Origin: JALUZX01 sp964561605
GTDB lineage: Bacteria; Planctomycetota; UBA1135; JALUZX01
Assembly (NCBI GenBank): GCA_964561605.1
Contig: CAZLQD010000004.1
Coordinates: forward strand, 62,001-126,000
Reading direction: 5' to 3'
Length of the DNA stretch: 64,000 nt
Part shown: positions 44,476 through 52,817 of the stretch, piece by piece
How the letters are laid out: the number at the start of each line of letters is the position of its first letter
How positions within the stretch are numbered: position 1 is the stretch's first letter
Made by a program: the position numbers and the translations under genes
Notes under the pieces: generated by a model
What the model was told of the DNA's origin: nothing
Databases searched by the model: none
What the model saw: only the letters and a program-made list of their open reading frames with translations

Positions 44476-45807
44476 ATGGAACCCGAGGGAACGACTCCCC
44501 AAGATTCACTGGAAGAGGTCATCCGGGAAGAAGACTTCCTTCCTCTCCTGGAAGCCCAGGTCAGACCTTTCTTCTTGCTGGGCAACACGTTGCAATCCAT
44601 CGCCCCGCCCCAGTGGGAGAAAGGCCACCTCTTCCGCCTCGTCCTGGAGACCAACGAGCTGGAGAGTTTCCTCGACGATTTCGGCGCCAGGAAGAACCGG
44701 ACTTTCGGATTTCTGGCCGAGCTCGTGGCCACCTTGCGGTGGCTGGCCCAGGCCTGTTTCTCCCTGAGCCATCTTTCGGGACGCCTGGAGAGCTACCAGC
44801 TCGACCCCGGCCACGTCCGGGAATTCCGGCCTCGCCTGAAGGACGGCCTCGGCTACCTGGAAACGGCCGTCCTCAGGGTGATCCAGGCCATCAAGGACCA
44901 GTGTTCGGGCCTGGGCATCCGCGTTCCCGCCGGCTCCTTGGGGGAGGGGGCCTTCGTCCAGGTCCGGGCCGAGCGCTACCTCCCGGAGAACCTGGGGGAG
45001 GAAGAAGGAGCCGAGGAAGAGACCCGGATGGCCGAGATCGCCGCCCGCTACCTGGCGGTGAACGACATGGTCCGGGCCGCCATACCCCTGGACCTGGTCC
45101 TGGGAAGGGAGGAGAAGAAGGATTTCGTCTCCCGCTTCTGCCGTGAGGAGCAACTGAGGGTCTGCCTGGTCTCGGTCCACAACCTCCAGTCCCGGTACGA
45201 CACCTACATCAAGTCCACTCCACTCGAATCCGCTACACCGGATCTTCGGAGGCTCAGGGGCCACATCTCGGCGGCCCTCCACCTCTTCGAGTGCGCCACC
45301 GCCCTGGTCCACCTGGACGAGAGGCACCAGAACGATCTCCGGGTGGCCCGGACCCGCCGGGAGATCGCCGCCCTGGTGGACCGGCCCTCCCTGCTCTCCC
45401 TGGTGACCGACTTCTGTCTGGCCGAGGCCCAGGCCTTTTTGGGAGAGGGGGCCGGCCTGGCCAGGAACCTCCTTCCCAAGTTCATGAAGAAGGAGGAGAT
45501 CGAGCTCGATTTGCCCCAGGGGGTCTTCCTCCACGCCCGGCCGGCTTCGCTCATCGTGGCCGTGGTGAATCACTACGGAATGCCCGTGGAGATGGAGATC
45601 CAGGGGCAGAAGGCCAATGCCTCCTCGATCATGGCCGTCATGATCCTGGCGGGACGGAATCCCCGGGCCCGGAAGGTCACTTTCCGCGGGGACAGGAAGG
45701 TCCTCATGGACCTGAAGGCCCTCTTCGATTCGGGCCTGGGCACTCGGGAGGACCAGCCTTTCCCCGAGTCCCTCTCCTACCTGCGGAACCGGGAGCCTTC
45801 CTTGTAG
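44476..45807 (+). CDS. Protein with C-terminal HPr phosphocarrier domain
   Basis: 443 residues. Residues 342-425 are an HPr domain of the PTS: active His353 in GVFLHARPAS and the regulatory Ser384 in ASSIMAVM. The N-terminal 330 residues are helical, without membrane segment, and I do not recognise them. HPr is normally a free 85-residue protein, so this is a fusion, which could let phosphorylation of HPr control the N-terminal part. No EI or HPr kinase gene is nearby. The start ATG follows GGAAGGAAGCCC. Confidence 0.83.
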   Translation: MEPEGTTPQDSLEEVIREEDFLPLLEAQVRPFFLLGNTLQSIAPPQWEKGHLFRLVLETNELESFLDDFGARKNRTFGFLAELVATLRWLAQACFSLSHLSGRLESYQLDPGHVREFRPRLKDGLGYLETAVLRVIQAIKDQCSGLGIRVPAGSLGEGAFVQVRAERYLPENLGEEEGAEEETRMAEIAARYLAVNDMVRAAIPLDLVLGREEKKDFVSRFCREEQLRVCLVSVHNLQSRYDTYIKSTPLESATPDLRRLRGHISAALHLFECATALVHLDERHQNDLRVARTRREIAALVDRPSLLSLVTDFCLAEAQAFLGEGAGLARNLLPKFMKKEEIELDLPQGVFLHARPASLIVAVVNHYGMPVEMEIQGQKANASSIMAVMILAGRNPRARKVTFRGDRKVLMDLKALFDSGLGTREDQPFPESLSYLRNREPSL

Positions 45808-45817
45808 AAAGGGGCTC

Positions 45818-46810
45818 CTACTCCCCTTTCCTTTCGAAGCCTCCCCGCCAGAGGGTCCAGTAGGCCCGGGCCTGGGCCAGCCTGGCCCGGGCGGTCTTCT
45901 TCCCGGCGGGTTGGAAGAGGCCCAGGAGGGAGGCCTTCATCCACCGGGCGAGGGCCAGGGCCCAGAGGGCGGCCTCCACGGCAAGGGCGGCTCCCTTTCC
46001 GTGGAACTTGGCGAGGTAGCGGCGCTGGCTCGGGAGGAAGAAACGGGCGATGTCCTTCCCCAGGAGGTCTTCCCCCGTTCGTTCGGAGCTGGTGCCGTGG
46101 GCGTGGACGCACCGGGCCAGGGGGTGGCACCAGACCCCCCATCCAGCGGCGGCCAGCCTCCGGCAGAGATCGGTCTCTTCGAAGTAGAGGAAGTAGGACG
46201 TGTCCATCCCCCCCACCTCTTCATATGCTTCTTTCCGGATCAACATGCAGGCCCCCACGACCCAGCCCGTTTGGAAGGGCCTGGGCGGGTCGGGGATCTC
46301 CTCTTCCAGGGTGCGGAAGCCAAGCTCCTTTCCCAGGAGGAGGCCCGGCGTGGGCAGTTTCCGGCCCCCTCCCTGGATCCTGCCGTCCTCCCCCACCAGG
46401 AGGGGTCCCACGGCGCCGGCGTCCTTTTGTTTCTCCATGAAGTCCACCAGGGCGGACAAGGTCCCGGGAAGGAGGCGGGTGTCGGGGTTGAGCAGGAGGA
46501 TGTACTTCCCCCGGACCTTGGGGACGGCCAGGGTGATGCCCCCGGCGAAGCCCAGGTTCTCCGGGCTCGGGAGGAGTTCCGCTTCGTTGGGGAGCTCCTT
46601 TTCCAGGATCTCCCTGTCCGAGCCGCCGCTCTGGTTCTCCACGACCAGGACCTGGAGGGGAAGGTCGCCGGCCGTCTCCAGGAGGGAGGAGACGGCCTCG
46701 AGGGTCTCCCGGGCCGAACGGTAGTTCACCAGGATGGCGCTCACCGCCAGGGCTTCCGGGGCCGCCGCCTCCCGGAGGGCGGGGGCCTTCGATTCGTCGT
46801 GGACCTCCAT
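45818..46810 (-). CDS. Family 2 glycosyltransferase (rhamnosyltransferase-like)
   Basis: 330 residues. GT-A fold with SAILVNYRSARETLEAV, NPDTRLLPGTL (DXD-like Asp), GWVVGACMLIRKEAYEEVGGMDTSYFLYFEETDLCRRL, and the conserved late His in CVHAHGTSS. Such WbbL-like enzymes add rhamnose or another sugar to lipid-linked glycans. Last of four genes (acylphosphatase, membrane protein, phosphoesterase, this). ATG preceded by AGGGAAGAAC. Confidence 0.87.
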   Translation of the reverse strand: MEVHDESKAPALREAAAPEALAVSAILVNYRSARETLEAVSSLLETAGDLPLQVLVVENQSGGSDREILEKELPNEAELLPSPENLGFAGGITLAVPKVRGKYILLLNPDTRLLPGTLSALVDFMEKQKDAGAVGPLLVGEDGRIQGGGRKLPTPGLLLGKELGFRTLEEEIPDPPRPFQTGWVVGACMLIRKEAYEEVGGMDTSYFLYFEETDLCRRLAAAGWGVWCHPLARCVHAHGTSSERTGEDLLGKDIARFFLPSQRRYLAKFHGKGAALAVEAALWALALARWMKASLLGLFQPAGKKTARARLAQARAYWTLWRGGFERKGE

Positions 46811-46835
46811 GTTCTTCCCTATCGGATCCTGGAGC

Positions 46836-47579
46836 TCATATCCCCAGGAAAAGCCTGTCGGCCAGGGAGCGGGCGAACCCGGCCGCCTCGATTCGCCGGG
46901 CGGCCTCCTGGATGTCGTAGTCCACCCGGACGATCTCTCCTTCCCGGGTATCCTGGTCGAAGAGGGCGAAGGAGGCCCGGTGGTCCCCGTCCCTGGGTTG
47001 GCCCACGCTCCCCGGGTTCAGGAGGAGTCTTCCTTCCGGCGGGACCAGGAAGGTTCCTTCCAGGAGCTGGGTCCACTGGGGAAGGTCGTTGCGCCGGGGT
47101 TCGAAGAAGAGGCCCGGGACGTGGCTGTGGCCTACGCATCCGAAAGGGGTCTTCTGCTTCGCGAAGTGGGCCCGGGCTTCCAGGGGGGAGAGGACGTAGG
47201 GAAACTGTTCGGGCGCGGCCAGGCTCCCGTGGGAGACGGTCCAGCCCACGTCGGGGAAGACCCCCACGAGGGGGAGGGAGGCGAGCCATCCCACGGCGTC
47301 GGAAGAGAGCTCCTCCCGGCAGCGCTCCAAAGGTTCCAGGGACTCGGGCCTGAAGCCCCAGGGTATCATTTTTCCGCAAACCACGGCGTCGTGGTTTCCC
47401 AGGCAGGCGAAGTCGGCCTTGTCCCGGAGGAAATCCACGCAGGCCCGGCAATCGGCGCCGTACCCGACCAAATCCCCCGTAACGAAAATCATGTCTGGGG
47501 ACTTCTCTTCCAGGACGGCCCACACCGCTTCCAGGGCGGGAAGGTTTCCATGGATGTCCCCGAGGAAGGCAAGTCTCAC
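46836..47579 (-). CDS. YfcE-type metallophosphoesterase
   Basis: 247 residues. All five motifs of the calcineurin-like phosphoesterase are visible: GDIHGN, GDLVGYG, GNHD, SHGS and GHSHVP. Substrate unknown. The GTG start overlaps the stop of the membrane protein gene (GTGA), so the two are coupled. Confidence 0.88.
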   Translation of the reverse strand: MRLAFLGDIHGNLPALEAVWAVLEEKSPDMIFVTGDLVGYGADCRACVDFLRDKADFACLGNHDAVVCGKMIPWGFRPESLEPLERCREELSSDAVGWLASLPLVGVFPDVGWTVSHGSLAAPEQFPYVLSPLEARAHFAKQKTPFGCVGHSHVPGLFFEPRRNDLPQWTQLLEGTFLVPPEGRLLLNPGSVGQPRDGDHRASFALFDQDTREGEIVRVDYDIQEAARRIEAAGFARSLADRLFLGI

Positions 47580-48256
47580 GCATCCCCCCTTCTTGGGGCA
47601 CTCTTTTGCCCCCCGGCTTGCAGGGAAAGGAAGAACCAGGCCGAACCGGCCCAAAGCAAAAATGCCCCTATGGGACTTCCTCCTCCGCCGGTCAAGGAGC
47701 CGGGAGCCATTCCCCGGGGGTCGGCCCAGGAGAGGGGCGGCAGGGAGAGGAGGATCCAAAAGGCCAGGAGGAAGACCGTCCCGGCGGCCCGCCCGAGGAA
47801 GGTCCTGGCGAAAGAGGCCAGGGAGACCAGGAAGGCTCCCTGGAAGAGGAGGACCAGGGAGGGAAGGAGGAGGTTCCGGCCCCAAGGCCGGGGCAGGAGC
47901 AACCACCCCAAGGCAAGGGCGGGAAGGACCAGGAGGATCGTGGCCCCCCATTCGGCGAAAAACCAGGCAAGGCGGCCCCGGAAGGGGTTTCCCGGAAGGG
48001 CGGGAAGCCTGGCCAGGAGGCCGCCTTCGGGCAGAAGGAGGAGGCTCAGGCTGAAGAGGAGAAGGCAGGCTTGAAGGCCCGAGAGGAGGAAGTCCGCCCA
48101 GACCCGGCCGCCCTCCAGGGCAGGAAGGGGGGCCAGGCAGGTGGAGAGGAGGGTGAGGAGGATGGCCCCTCCGCCAAGAAGGAGGAAGGTGGGGTCCCTT
48201 CTCAGTTGGAGGAACCTGAGGCGGAAGAGGGCCTTTCCCTCGCCCGGCCCGGTCAC
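47576..48256 (-). CDS. Multi-span membrane protein of unknown function
   Basis: 226 residues with about six membrane spans (for example LLLGGGAILLTLLSTCLAP, LLLFSLSLLLLPE, LLVLPALALGWLLLP), short loops and a basic C-terminus (SAPRRGDA). Resembles ABC-2-type permease subunits in density of spans, but no motif settles it. GTG at 48256 overlaps the acylphosphatase stop (GTGA) and fits the pattern of the cluster; an in-frame GTG at 48301 is possible. Confidence 0.6.
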   Translation of the reverse strand: MTGPGEGKALFRLRFLQLRRDPTFLLLGGGAILLTLLSTCLAPLPALEGGRVWADFLLSGLQACLLLFSLSLLLLPEGGLLARLPALPGNPFRGRLAWFFAEWGATILLVLPALALGWLLLPRPWGRNLLLPSLVLLFQGAFLVSLASFARTFLGRAAGTVFLLAFWILLSLPPLSWADPRGMAPGSLTGGGGSPIGAFLLWAGSAWFFLSLQAGGQKSAPRRGDA

Positions 48257-48525
48257 CTTCGAACCTGGAAGGAGGAAAACTTTTCTCTCGGTTCCTTCCA
48301 CGTCGTTTCCACGGAAGCGATATAAGGAGCCATCCTTCGCCGAACCGCTTCCAGGGCTTCGAGAAGGACCGGTTCCTCGCCTTGAAGTACCAGCTCTACC
48401 CTGCCATCGGGCAGATTGCGAACAAAACCTCGGACAGGATAGCCTGCCATGATTTGGAAGGTATAGTAACGGAAACCCACGCCTTGGACGTGGCCGGAAA
48501 AGAAAACCTGCAACTCTCGCTCCAC
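48253..48525 (-). CDS. acyP: Acylphosphatase
   Basis: 90 residues, GTG start with an AAGGAGGT site four bases upstream. The signature VFFSGHVQGVGFRYYTF contains the catalytic Arg, and GFVRNLPDGRVEL contains the catalytic Asn. Hydrolyses acyl phosphates. Divergent from parA2 with only 15 bases between starts. Confidence 0.9.
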   Translation of the reverse strand: MERELQVFFSGHVQGVGFRYYTFQIMAGYPVRGFVRNLPDGRVELVLQGEEPVLLEALEAVRRRMAPYIASVETTWKEPREKFSSFQVRR

Positions 48526-48540
48526 GGGACCTCCTTCAGG

Positions 48541-49251
48541 ATGCGGATCACGAGTATAGCGAACCAGAAAGGCGGCGTGGGGAAAACCACCACGGCGGTC
48601 AACCTGGCCCGGGCCCTGGCCTTGCGGGGCCAGAGGGTGCTCCTGGTGGACCTGGATCCCCAGGCCAACGCCTCCCTGGCCCTCCAGGGAATGGAGCCCG
48701 GCAAGGGGGGGGATTCCTGGACACGTCTGGTCTGTCCCGGGCTTCACATTCTCTCCTTCCCCCACTTCCTTCACGGGAAGAGCCAGAGGACCCCAAGCCT
48801 GGCCCTCCTCCAGGAGGCCTGGGAGCCCTTCCTGGAGGAAAAGGAGTGGATCCTCCTGGATTGTCCGCCCAGGGTGGACGCCTGGGGGCTGTTGGGGCTG
48901 GAGGTGAGCCACTCTGTGCTCGTCCCCGTCCAGAGCGAATTCTTCGCCATGCAGGGCCTGGCCCAGATGCTGCAGGTCGTGGAGGGGGTCCGGTCCACCA
49001 GGAACCCCAAGCTGGCCGTGGAAGGGATTCTCCTCACCATGGTAGATTGGCGGGAGCCTCTCCACAGGGACGTGGTGGAGGAGGTGCGGGATCACATGAA
49101 GGGCCGGGTGTTCTGGACCGAGATCCCCCGTGATTTGAAACTGGCCGAGGCGACGAGCCACGGGCTACCGGCTTGGGACTACGATCCCGCCGGTCCCGGG
49201 GCCCTGGCCTACCTGCAACTGGCAAGGGAGGTGGATGGGGATGAACCCTGA
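48541..49251 (+). CDS. parA: ParA-type chromosome partition ATPase (with ParB)
   Basis: 236 residues with deviant Walker A ANQKGGVGKTTTAVNLA, A' motif VDLDPQAN and Walker B LLDCPPR. It is shorter than the first copy at 21286. Followed by parB with a 17-base overlap, the normal order of the chromosomal par locus. The ATG at 48541 is chosen since upstream codons overlap the acylphosphatase gene on the other strand. No clear Shine-Dalgarno is visible. Confidence 0.92.
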   Translation: MRITSIANQKGGVGKTTTAVNLARALALRGQRVLLVDLDPQANASLALQGMEPGKGGDSWTRLVCPGLHILSFPHFLHGKSQRTPSLALLQEAWEPFLEEKEWILLDCPPRVDAWGLLGLEVSHSVLVPVQSEFFAMQGLAQMLQVVEGVRSTRNPKLAVEGILLTMVDWREPLHRDVVEEVRDHMKGRVFWTEIPRDLKLAEATSHGLPAWDYDPAGPGALAYLQLAREVDGDEP

Positions 49252-50143
49252 GAAGAAACTTGGGCGGGGCCTGGACTTTCTGCTCTCCGAGACGGCCCGG
49301 GAAGGGAGCACGGAAGAGATGCTCCTCGTCCCGGTGGAAGAGATCCGTCCCAACCGGTTCCAGCCGAGGAAGGAGTTTCCCGCCGAGGAGCTGGAGGCCT
49401 TGAAGGCTTCCATCCAAGCCCATGGGATCCTCCAACCTTTGGTGGCCCGCAGGACCGAAGTGGGGTTCGAGTTGGTGGCGGGGGAGCGACGGCTCCGGGC
49501 CGCCAAGCTGGCGGGCCTCAAGGTGGTTCCCCTGGTGGTGCGGGATCTGACGGACCACCAGCTCCTGGCCATGGCCCTGGTGGAGAACATCCAGAGGGCC
49601 GACCTGAATGCCCTGGAAAAGGCCCGTGCCTATGCCCAGCTCCTCCAGCTCACAGGAAAGACCCAGGAGGAAGTGGCCCAGGGCCTGGGAATGAGCCGTC
49701 CGGCCCTGGCAAACTTCCTTCGGCTTCTCGAGCTCCCCCCCGAGGTGCAGGAGCATGTTTCACGTGGAACACTCTCCATGGGGCACGCCAGGGCTTTGCT
49801 GGCCTTGAAGGATCCCAAGGCCATGATCCTCTTGGCCCAGGAGTGTGTCGAGAAGGGGCTTTCCGTGAGGGAGTTGGAAAGCCGGATCCGGAAGATCCTG
49901 GAGGGGAAGAAGGAGAAGTCCCGGAAGGAGAGGCCTTTGCCTGCCTGGCACAGGGACCTGGAGGAGAGGCTTTCCCACGCCCTGGGAGTGAGGGTGAAGG
50001 TCAAGTTCCGGGGCAAGAAGGGGCAGATCCTGATCGAAACTCCCGACAAGGATACCTTCGACCACCTTTTCGAAAGGCTCACCAGGTTGGAGGATTCTCC
50101 TTCCGAGGAGGGCGGCGTGGGCGAAGGGGAATACCTGATGTGA
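49235..50143 (+). CDS. parB: ParB chromosome partition protein
   Basis: 302 residues. ParB CTP-binding core (VPVEEIRPNRFQPRKEF, LQPLVARR, LVAGERRLRAAKLAG, ALVENIQRADLNALEKARAY) then the helix-turn-helix KTQEEVAQGLGMSRPALANFLRLL, and a C-terminal dimerisation domain. Loads at parS and slides as a clamp. Start ATG 49235 or 49241; both have GGGAGGTGG upstream. A parS lies inside the gene at 49756, in the codons of HVSRGTL. Confidence 0.95.
   Translation: MGMNPEKKLGRGLDFLLSETAREGSTEEMLLVPVEEIRPNRFQPRKEFPAEELEALKASIQAHGILQPLVARRTEVGFELVAGERRLRAAKLAGLKVVPLVVRDLTDHQLLAMALVENIQRADLNALEKARAYAQLLQLTGKTQEEVAQGLGMSRPALANFLRLLELPPEVQEHVSRGTLSMGHARALLALKDPKAMILLAQECVEKGLSVRELESRIRKILEGKKEKSRKERPLPAWHRDLEERLSHALGVRVKVKFRGKKGQILIETPDKDTFDHLFERLTRLEDSPSEEGGVGEGEYLM
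49756..49771. promoter_or_regulatory. parS site within parB
   Basis: TGTTTCACGTGGAACA, one base from a perfect palindrome and very close to the consensus bacterial parS (TGTTNCACGTGAAACA). The Bacillus subtilis spo0J gene carries parS inside its coding sequence too. Confidence 0.85.
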
Positions 50144-50180
50144 CGTTTTCTTGGGGGATTCCGGGCCCCTAAGGGGAAAG

Positions 50181-50218
50181 AAGAAGGGCCATGTTCCACG
50201 TGGAACATGGCCCTTCTT
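50181..50218. terminator. parS within a 38-bp palindrome, likely bidirectional terminator
   Basis: A perfect 38-bp palindrome whose centre (50192-50207) is TGTTCCACGTGGAACA, a perfect parS. The left end starts AAGAAGG and the right end is followed by TTTT on the plus strand; AAAG precedes it on the minus strand. It lies between the converging ends of parB and the cyclophilin gene, so it can serve as intrinsic terminator in both directions as well as a ParB-loading site. Confidence 0.85.
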
Positions 50219-50240
50219 TTCGGCCTCGATCCGGGGATGG

Positions 50241-51482
50241 CTACTTTTTCTTTCCGCCCTTCTTGTCCTTGGGCTTCTGGGCCTGCGGCTTGGATGCCGG
50301 TTTGGAGGCGGCTTCCTTGCCCAGGATCTTGGTCAGGTCCCCTTTGAGGATCACTTTCTGGATCACCGGCGGCTGGACGGGGATTCCTTCGAAGGCCGTG
50401 GGGTTCCGGAGCTCCAAGCCCTTGGCCAGATCCTTCACCAGGTCCAGGCCTTCCACGACCTGGCCGAAGACCTGGTTCTGGCCGTCCCAATTGTGGAAAT
50501 CCTCGCCCAGGATTCGTACGAGCCTGGAGGAGGTCTTGGCCTGGCCCGGGTCCCGGGGAGCCGTGACGGCTCCGGCGAAGTGGAAGAGCCGGGTTCCTTC
50601 CATGGGAAGCAGGTCTTTTTCTTTCAGGTTCCCCCACTCTTCCGGCTTGGACTTGGGATCCCTCGTCTTGGGGTCGCCGAACTCCAGGAAGATGGGGGTG
50701 AAGTCATTCCCTCCCCGGGAGACCTTGAAGATCTTCTGGCCGTCGAAGAAACCCGCCTTGGCGAGCTGGAGGAAGCGTTTCACATGCTTGGGGGCCTGGG
50801 CAGGGTAGAAACGAATCTTGATCACCCCCCGGTTGGTCTGGAGGATCGCCGTGATGGTGGGGTCGGGCTTGGGGTTCTGGAAGAGGAAGGGGTATTTCTT
50901 CCGGGCCTCTTCGTTCTCCTTCATCTCCGTCAGGACACCCTCCACGGGGGTGCAGGGCTGGGAGTAGTAGGAGTAGTTCAGGACGGCCGAGGCCACTTCG
51001 CTCTTGGGGAAAGCCTTCTTCAGGTCGGCCAGCTCGGTCCGGGCCTTCTGGTCCTCCCCCCTCAAGGAGAGGGTCCGGCCCCGGAGGAAGCGGAGGAAGG
51101 GTTCCACCGGTTCTCCCCGGTTCTCCTGGATCAGGGCCTTCTCCTTCACAGGATCGGCTTTTTCGATCCTGTCGAAGAGGTTGCTCCCCCAGAGACTGTA
51201 GGAGTCCTGCGAGAGAACACCCGTTTCGTGGAACACCTTCTCCCACCGGAGATTGTTCTTCTTCTGGCGGATCAGGCCACCGATGTACACGGCGCCCCAG
51301 ATCACCACCACCAGGAGAATCGCCAGGTAGACGTAGTTGTGATACTTCTCCCAGTAGATCTCCAAAGGATTGGGGGAGAACTCGACAGCGTGGGCGTCCG
51401 GGTTTTCCGGGGGAGGCATGGGGGGCCTGGGAGTCTTCCTGGCCTGTGACTTACCTTTGTTCTTCTTTTTCTTCTTTGCCAT
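50241..51482 (-). CDS. Membrane-anchored cyclophilin-type peptidyl-prolyl isomerase
   Basis: 413 residues. Very Lys-rich N-terminus (MAKKKKKNKGK), one membrane span (about 50-70, YVYLAILLVVVIWGAVYIGG), a helical region, then a cyclophilin domain (from LQTNRGVIKIRFYPAQAPKHVKRFL, through FFDGQKIFKV to NQVFGQVVEGLDLV). The domain is divergent: the FHR-type active-site motif is changed to FKV, so isomerase activity is uncertain. The C-terminus is again Lys-rich (KPKDKKGGKKK). Probably assists folding outside the membrane. Confidence 0.8.
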   Translation of the reverse strand: MAKKKKKNKGKSQARKTPRPPMPPPENPDAHAVEFSPNPLEIYWEKYHNYVYLAILLVVVIWGAVYIGGLIRQKKNNLRWEKVFHETGVLSQDSYSLWGSNLFDRIEKADPVKEKALIQENRGEPVEPFLRFLRGRTLSLRGEDQKARTELADLKKAFPKSEVASAVLNYSYYSQPCTPVEGVLTEMKENEEARKKYPFLFQNPKPDPTITAILQTNRGVIKIRFYPAQAPKHVKRFLQLAKAGFFDGQKIFKVSRGGNDFTPIFLEFGDPKTRDPKSKPEEWGNLKEKDLLPMEGTRLFHFAGAVTAPRDPGQAKTSSRLVRILGEDFHNWDGQNQVFGQVVEGLDLVKDLAKGLELRNPTAFEGIPVQPPVIQKVILKGDLTKILGKEAASKPASKPQAQKPKDKKGGKKK

Positions 51483-51543
51483 GGATCTTTCTCGGCCTCA
51501 GAGCGTGTTCAGCTTTTTTCGACTTCTTGCTCTTCCTCCGGCT

Positions 51544-52002
51544 TCAAGCCCCGGTACCCCCTGGGGTGTCCCGGGTCTGGAGTCGGGTGTTCAGGTAGAC
51601 GTCCATGTGGAGCACCGTCCCCAGCTGGCGGAGGCGGAACTGGGCAACATAGCACGACTTCTCGGCGTGGAGAACCAGTTGTCCCGGGCCGGGCCTCTCC
51701 TGGGAGGTGATTCTCCACTGGAATTGGGCCAGTTGCTCCTTCAGGAAGGCCAGGGCCGAGCCCATGGACATGATCCCCCTGTAGTGGAGGACGGCCCACC
51801 GGAAACGGCCGGCGGAGAAACTGGCGCTCTCGTTGTGGGACACCTGGAGCTGGAGTTCCGCCGGCACAGGGAGATCGGGGAACTGGGTGGCCCGGACCAT
51901 CAGGGAATTCTGCCCGGGAACTGGGACGTAATTCCGGTCCACATTGGCGCATCCCGCCAGGAGGGGTACCAGGAAGAGAACCGCCCGCATGTAGGTATTC
52001 AT
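51544..52002 (-). CDS. Lipoprotein of unknown function
   Basis: 152 residues. Lipobox LLAGC (Cys18) after a short signal (MNTYMRAVLFLVPLLAGC). The body has many beta-strand segments (AELQLQVSHNESASFSAGRFRW, RQLGTVLHMDVYLNT). ATG with AGGGAGTT. Divergent from the HNH gene; downstream of it is the cyclophilin gene. No family recognised. Confidence 0.7.
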   Translation of the reverse strand: MNTYMRAVLFLVPLLAGCANVDRNYVPVPGQNSLMVRATQFPDLPVPAELQLQVSHNESASFSAGRFRWAVLHYRGIMSMGSALAFLKEQLAQFQWRITSQERPGPGQLVLHAEKSCYVAQFRLRQLGTVLHMDVYLNTRLQTRDTPGGTGA

Positions 52003-52134
52003 GCCTAACTCCCTCTAAAACAAGAACTTAGGGATTTCCTCCTCCGCGCGAACCACGGGGGGATCCAAAAACCAGGCTCCCCCCCCAGGAAAGTCCATGC
52101 TACACTCTCCCCTTCATGGGGAGAAACCTCGTCC

Positions 52135-52716
52135 ATGGCAACTGCGGGTGAAACGCTCCTGGACCAGGCTACGCTGGTCCTCAACAAGTCCTGGACGGCG
52201 GTCAACGTGACCACCGTACGCAGGGCCATCTGCCTCGTCTACCTGGGGCAGGCCAAGATCATCTCACCCGAGACCTTCGAGGTCCACGACTTCGAGTCCT
52301 GGATCCGGGCCGACGGGGACGGAACCCATCCTGTCCTAAGGACGGTCAACCTGAAATTCCGGGTCCCCGAGGTCATCGTGCTCCAGCGGTACAACTCCGT
52401 TCCCTCCAAGGAAGTCCCCTTTTCGCGGAGGAACATCTACCGCCGGGACAATTACACTTGCCAGTATTGCGGGAAGCGGTTCCGGGCGGAGGAGCTGACC
52501 ATCGACCACGTGGTCCCCAAGTCCAGGGGGGGGAAGACCACCTGGGAGAATTGCGTCCTGGCCTGTGTGAGTTGCAACCTCCACAAGGGGGACCGGACCC
52601 TGGAGGAGGCGGGGATGACCCTCCTGAGAAAGCCCGCCAGGCCCAACTGGAACCCTAACCTCCTCACCAGGGGAGGGATCCTCCCTCCTTCCTGGAGAGG
52701 TTTCCTTGGGAAGTAG
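52135..52716 (+). CDS. HNH endonuclease-type protein
   Basis: 193 residues. Zinc Cys residues C109/C112 (CQYCGKRF) and C144/C147 (CVSCN) frame Asp124-His125 (LTIDHVVPKS), Asn139 and His150, the complete HNH signature. The N-terminus LVLNKSWTAVNVTTVRRAICLVYLG is a recurrent pattern of bacterial stand-alone HNH proteins. Target DNA unknown. Not linked to a restriction or CRISPR system here. Confidence 0.87.
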   Translation: MATAGETLLDQATLVLNKSWTAVNVTTVRRAICLVYLGQAKIISPETFEVHDFESWIRADGDGTHPVLRTVNLKFRVPEVIVLQRYNSVPSKEVPFSRRNIYRRDNYTCQYCGKRFRAEELTIDHVVPKSRGGKTTWENCVLACVSCNLHKGDRTLEEAGMTLLRKPARPNWNPNLLTRGGILPPSWRGFLGK

Positions 52717-52817
52717 AGCCCCTTCCAGGCTGGCGGGAAAGGGGCACTTCCTGGCAAAATAGACCGGTCCTTCCGGCGCCGGGCGGTACCCGGCCTCTTT
52801 CCCGCAGGGGGTGAATC

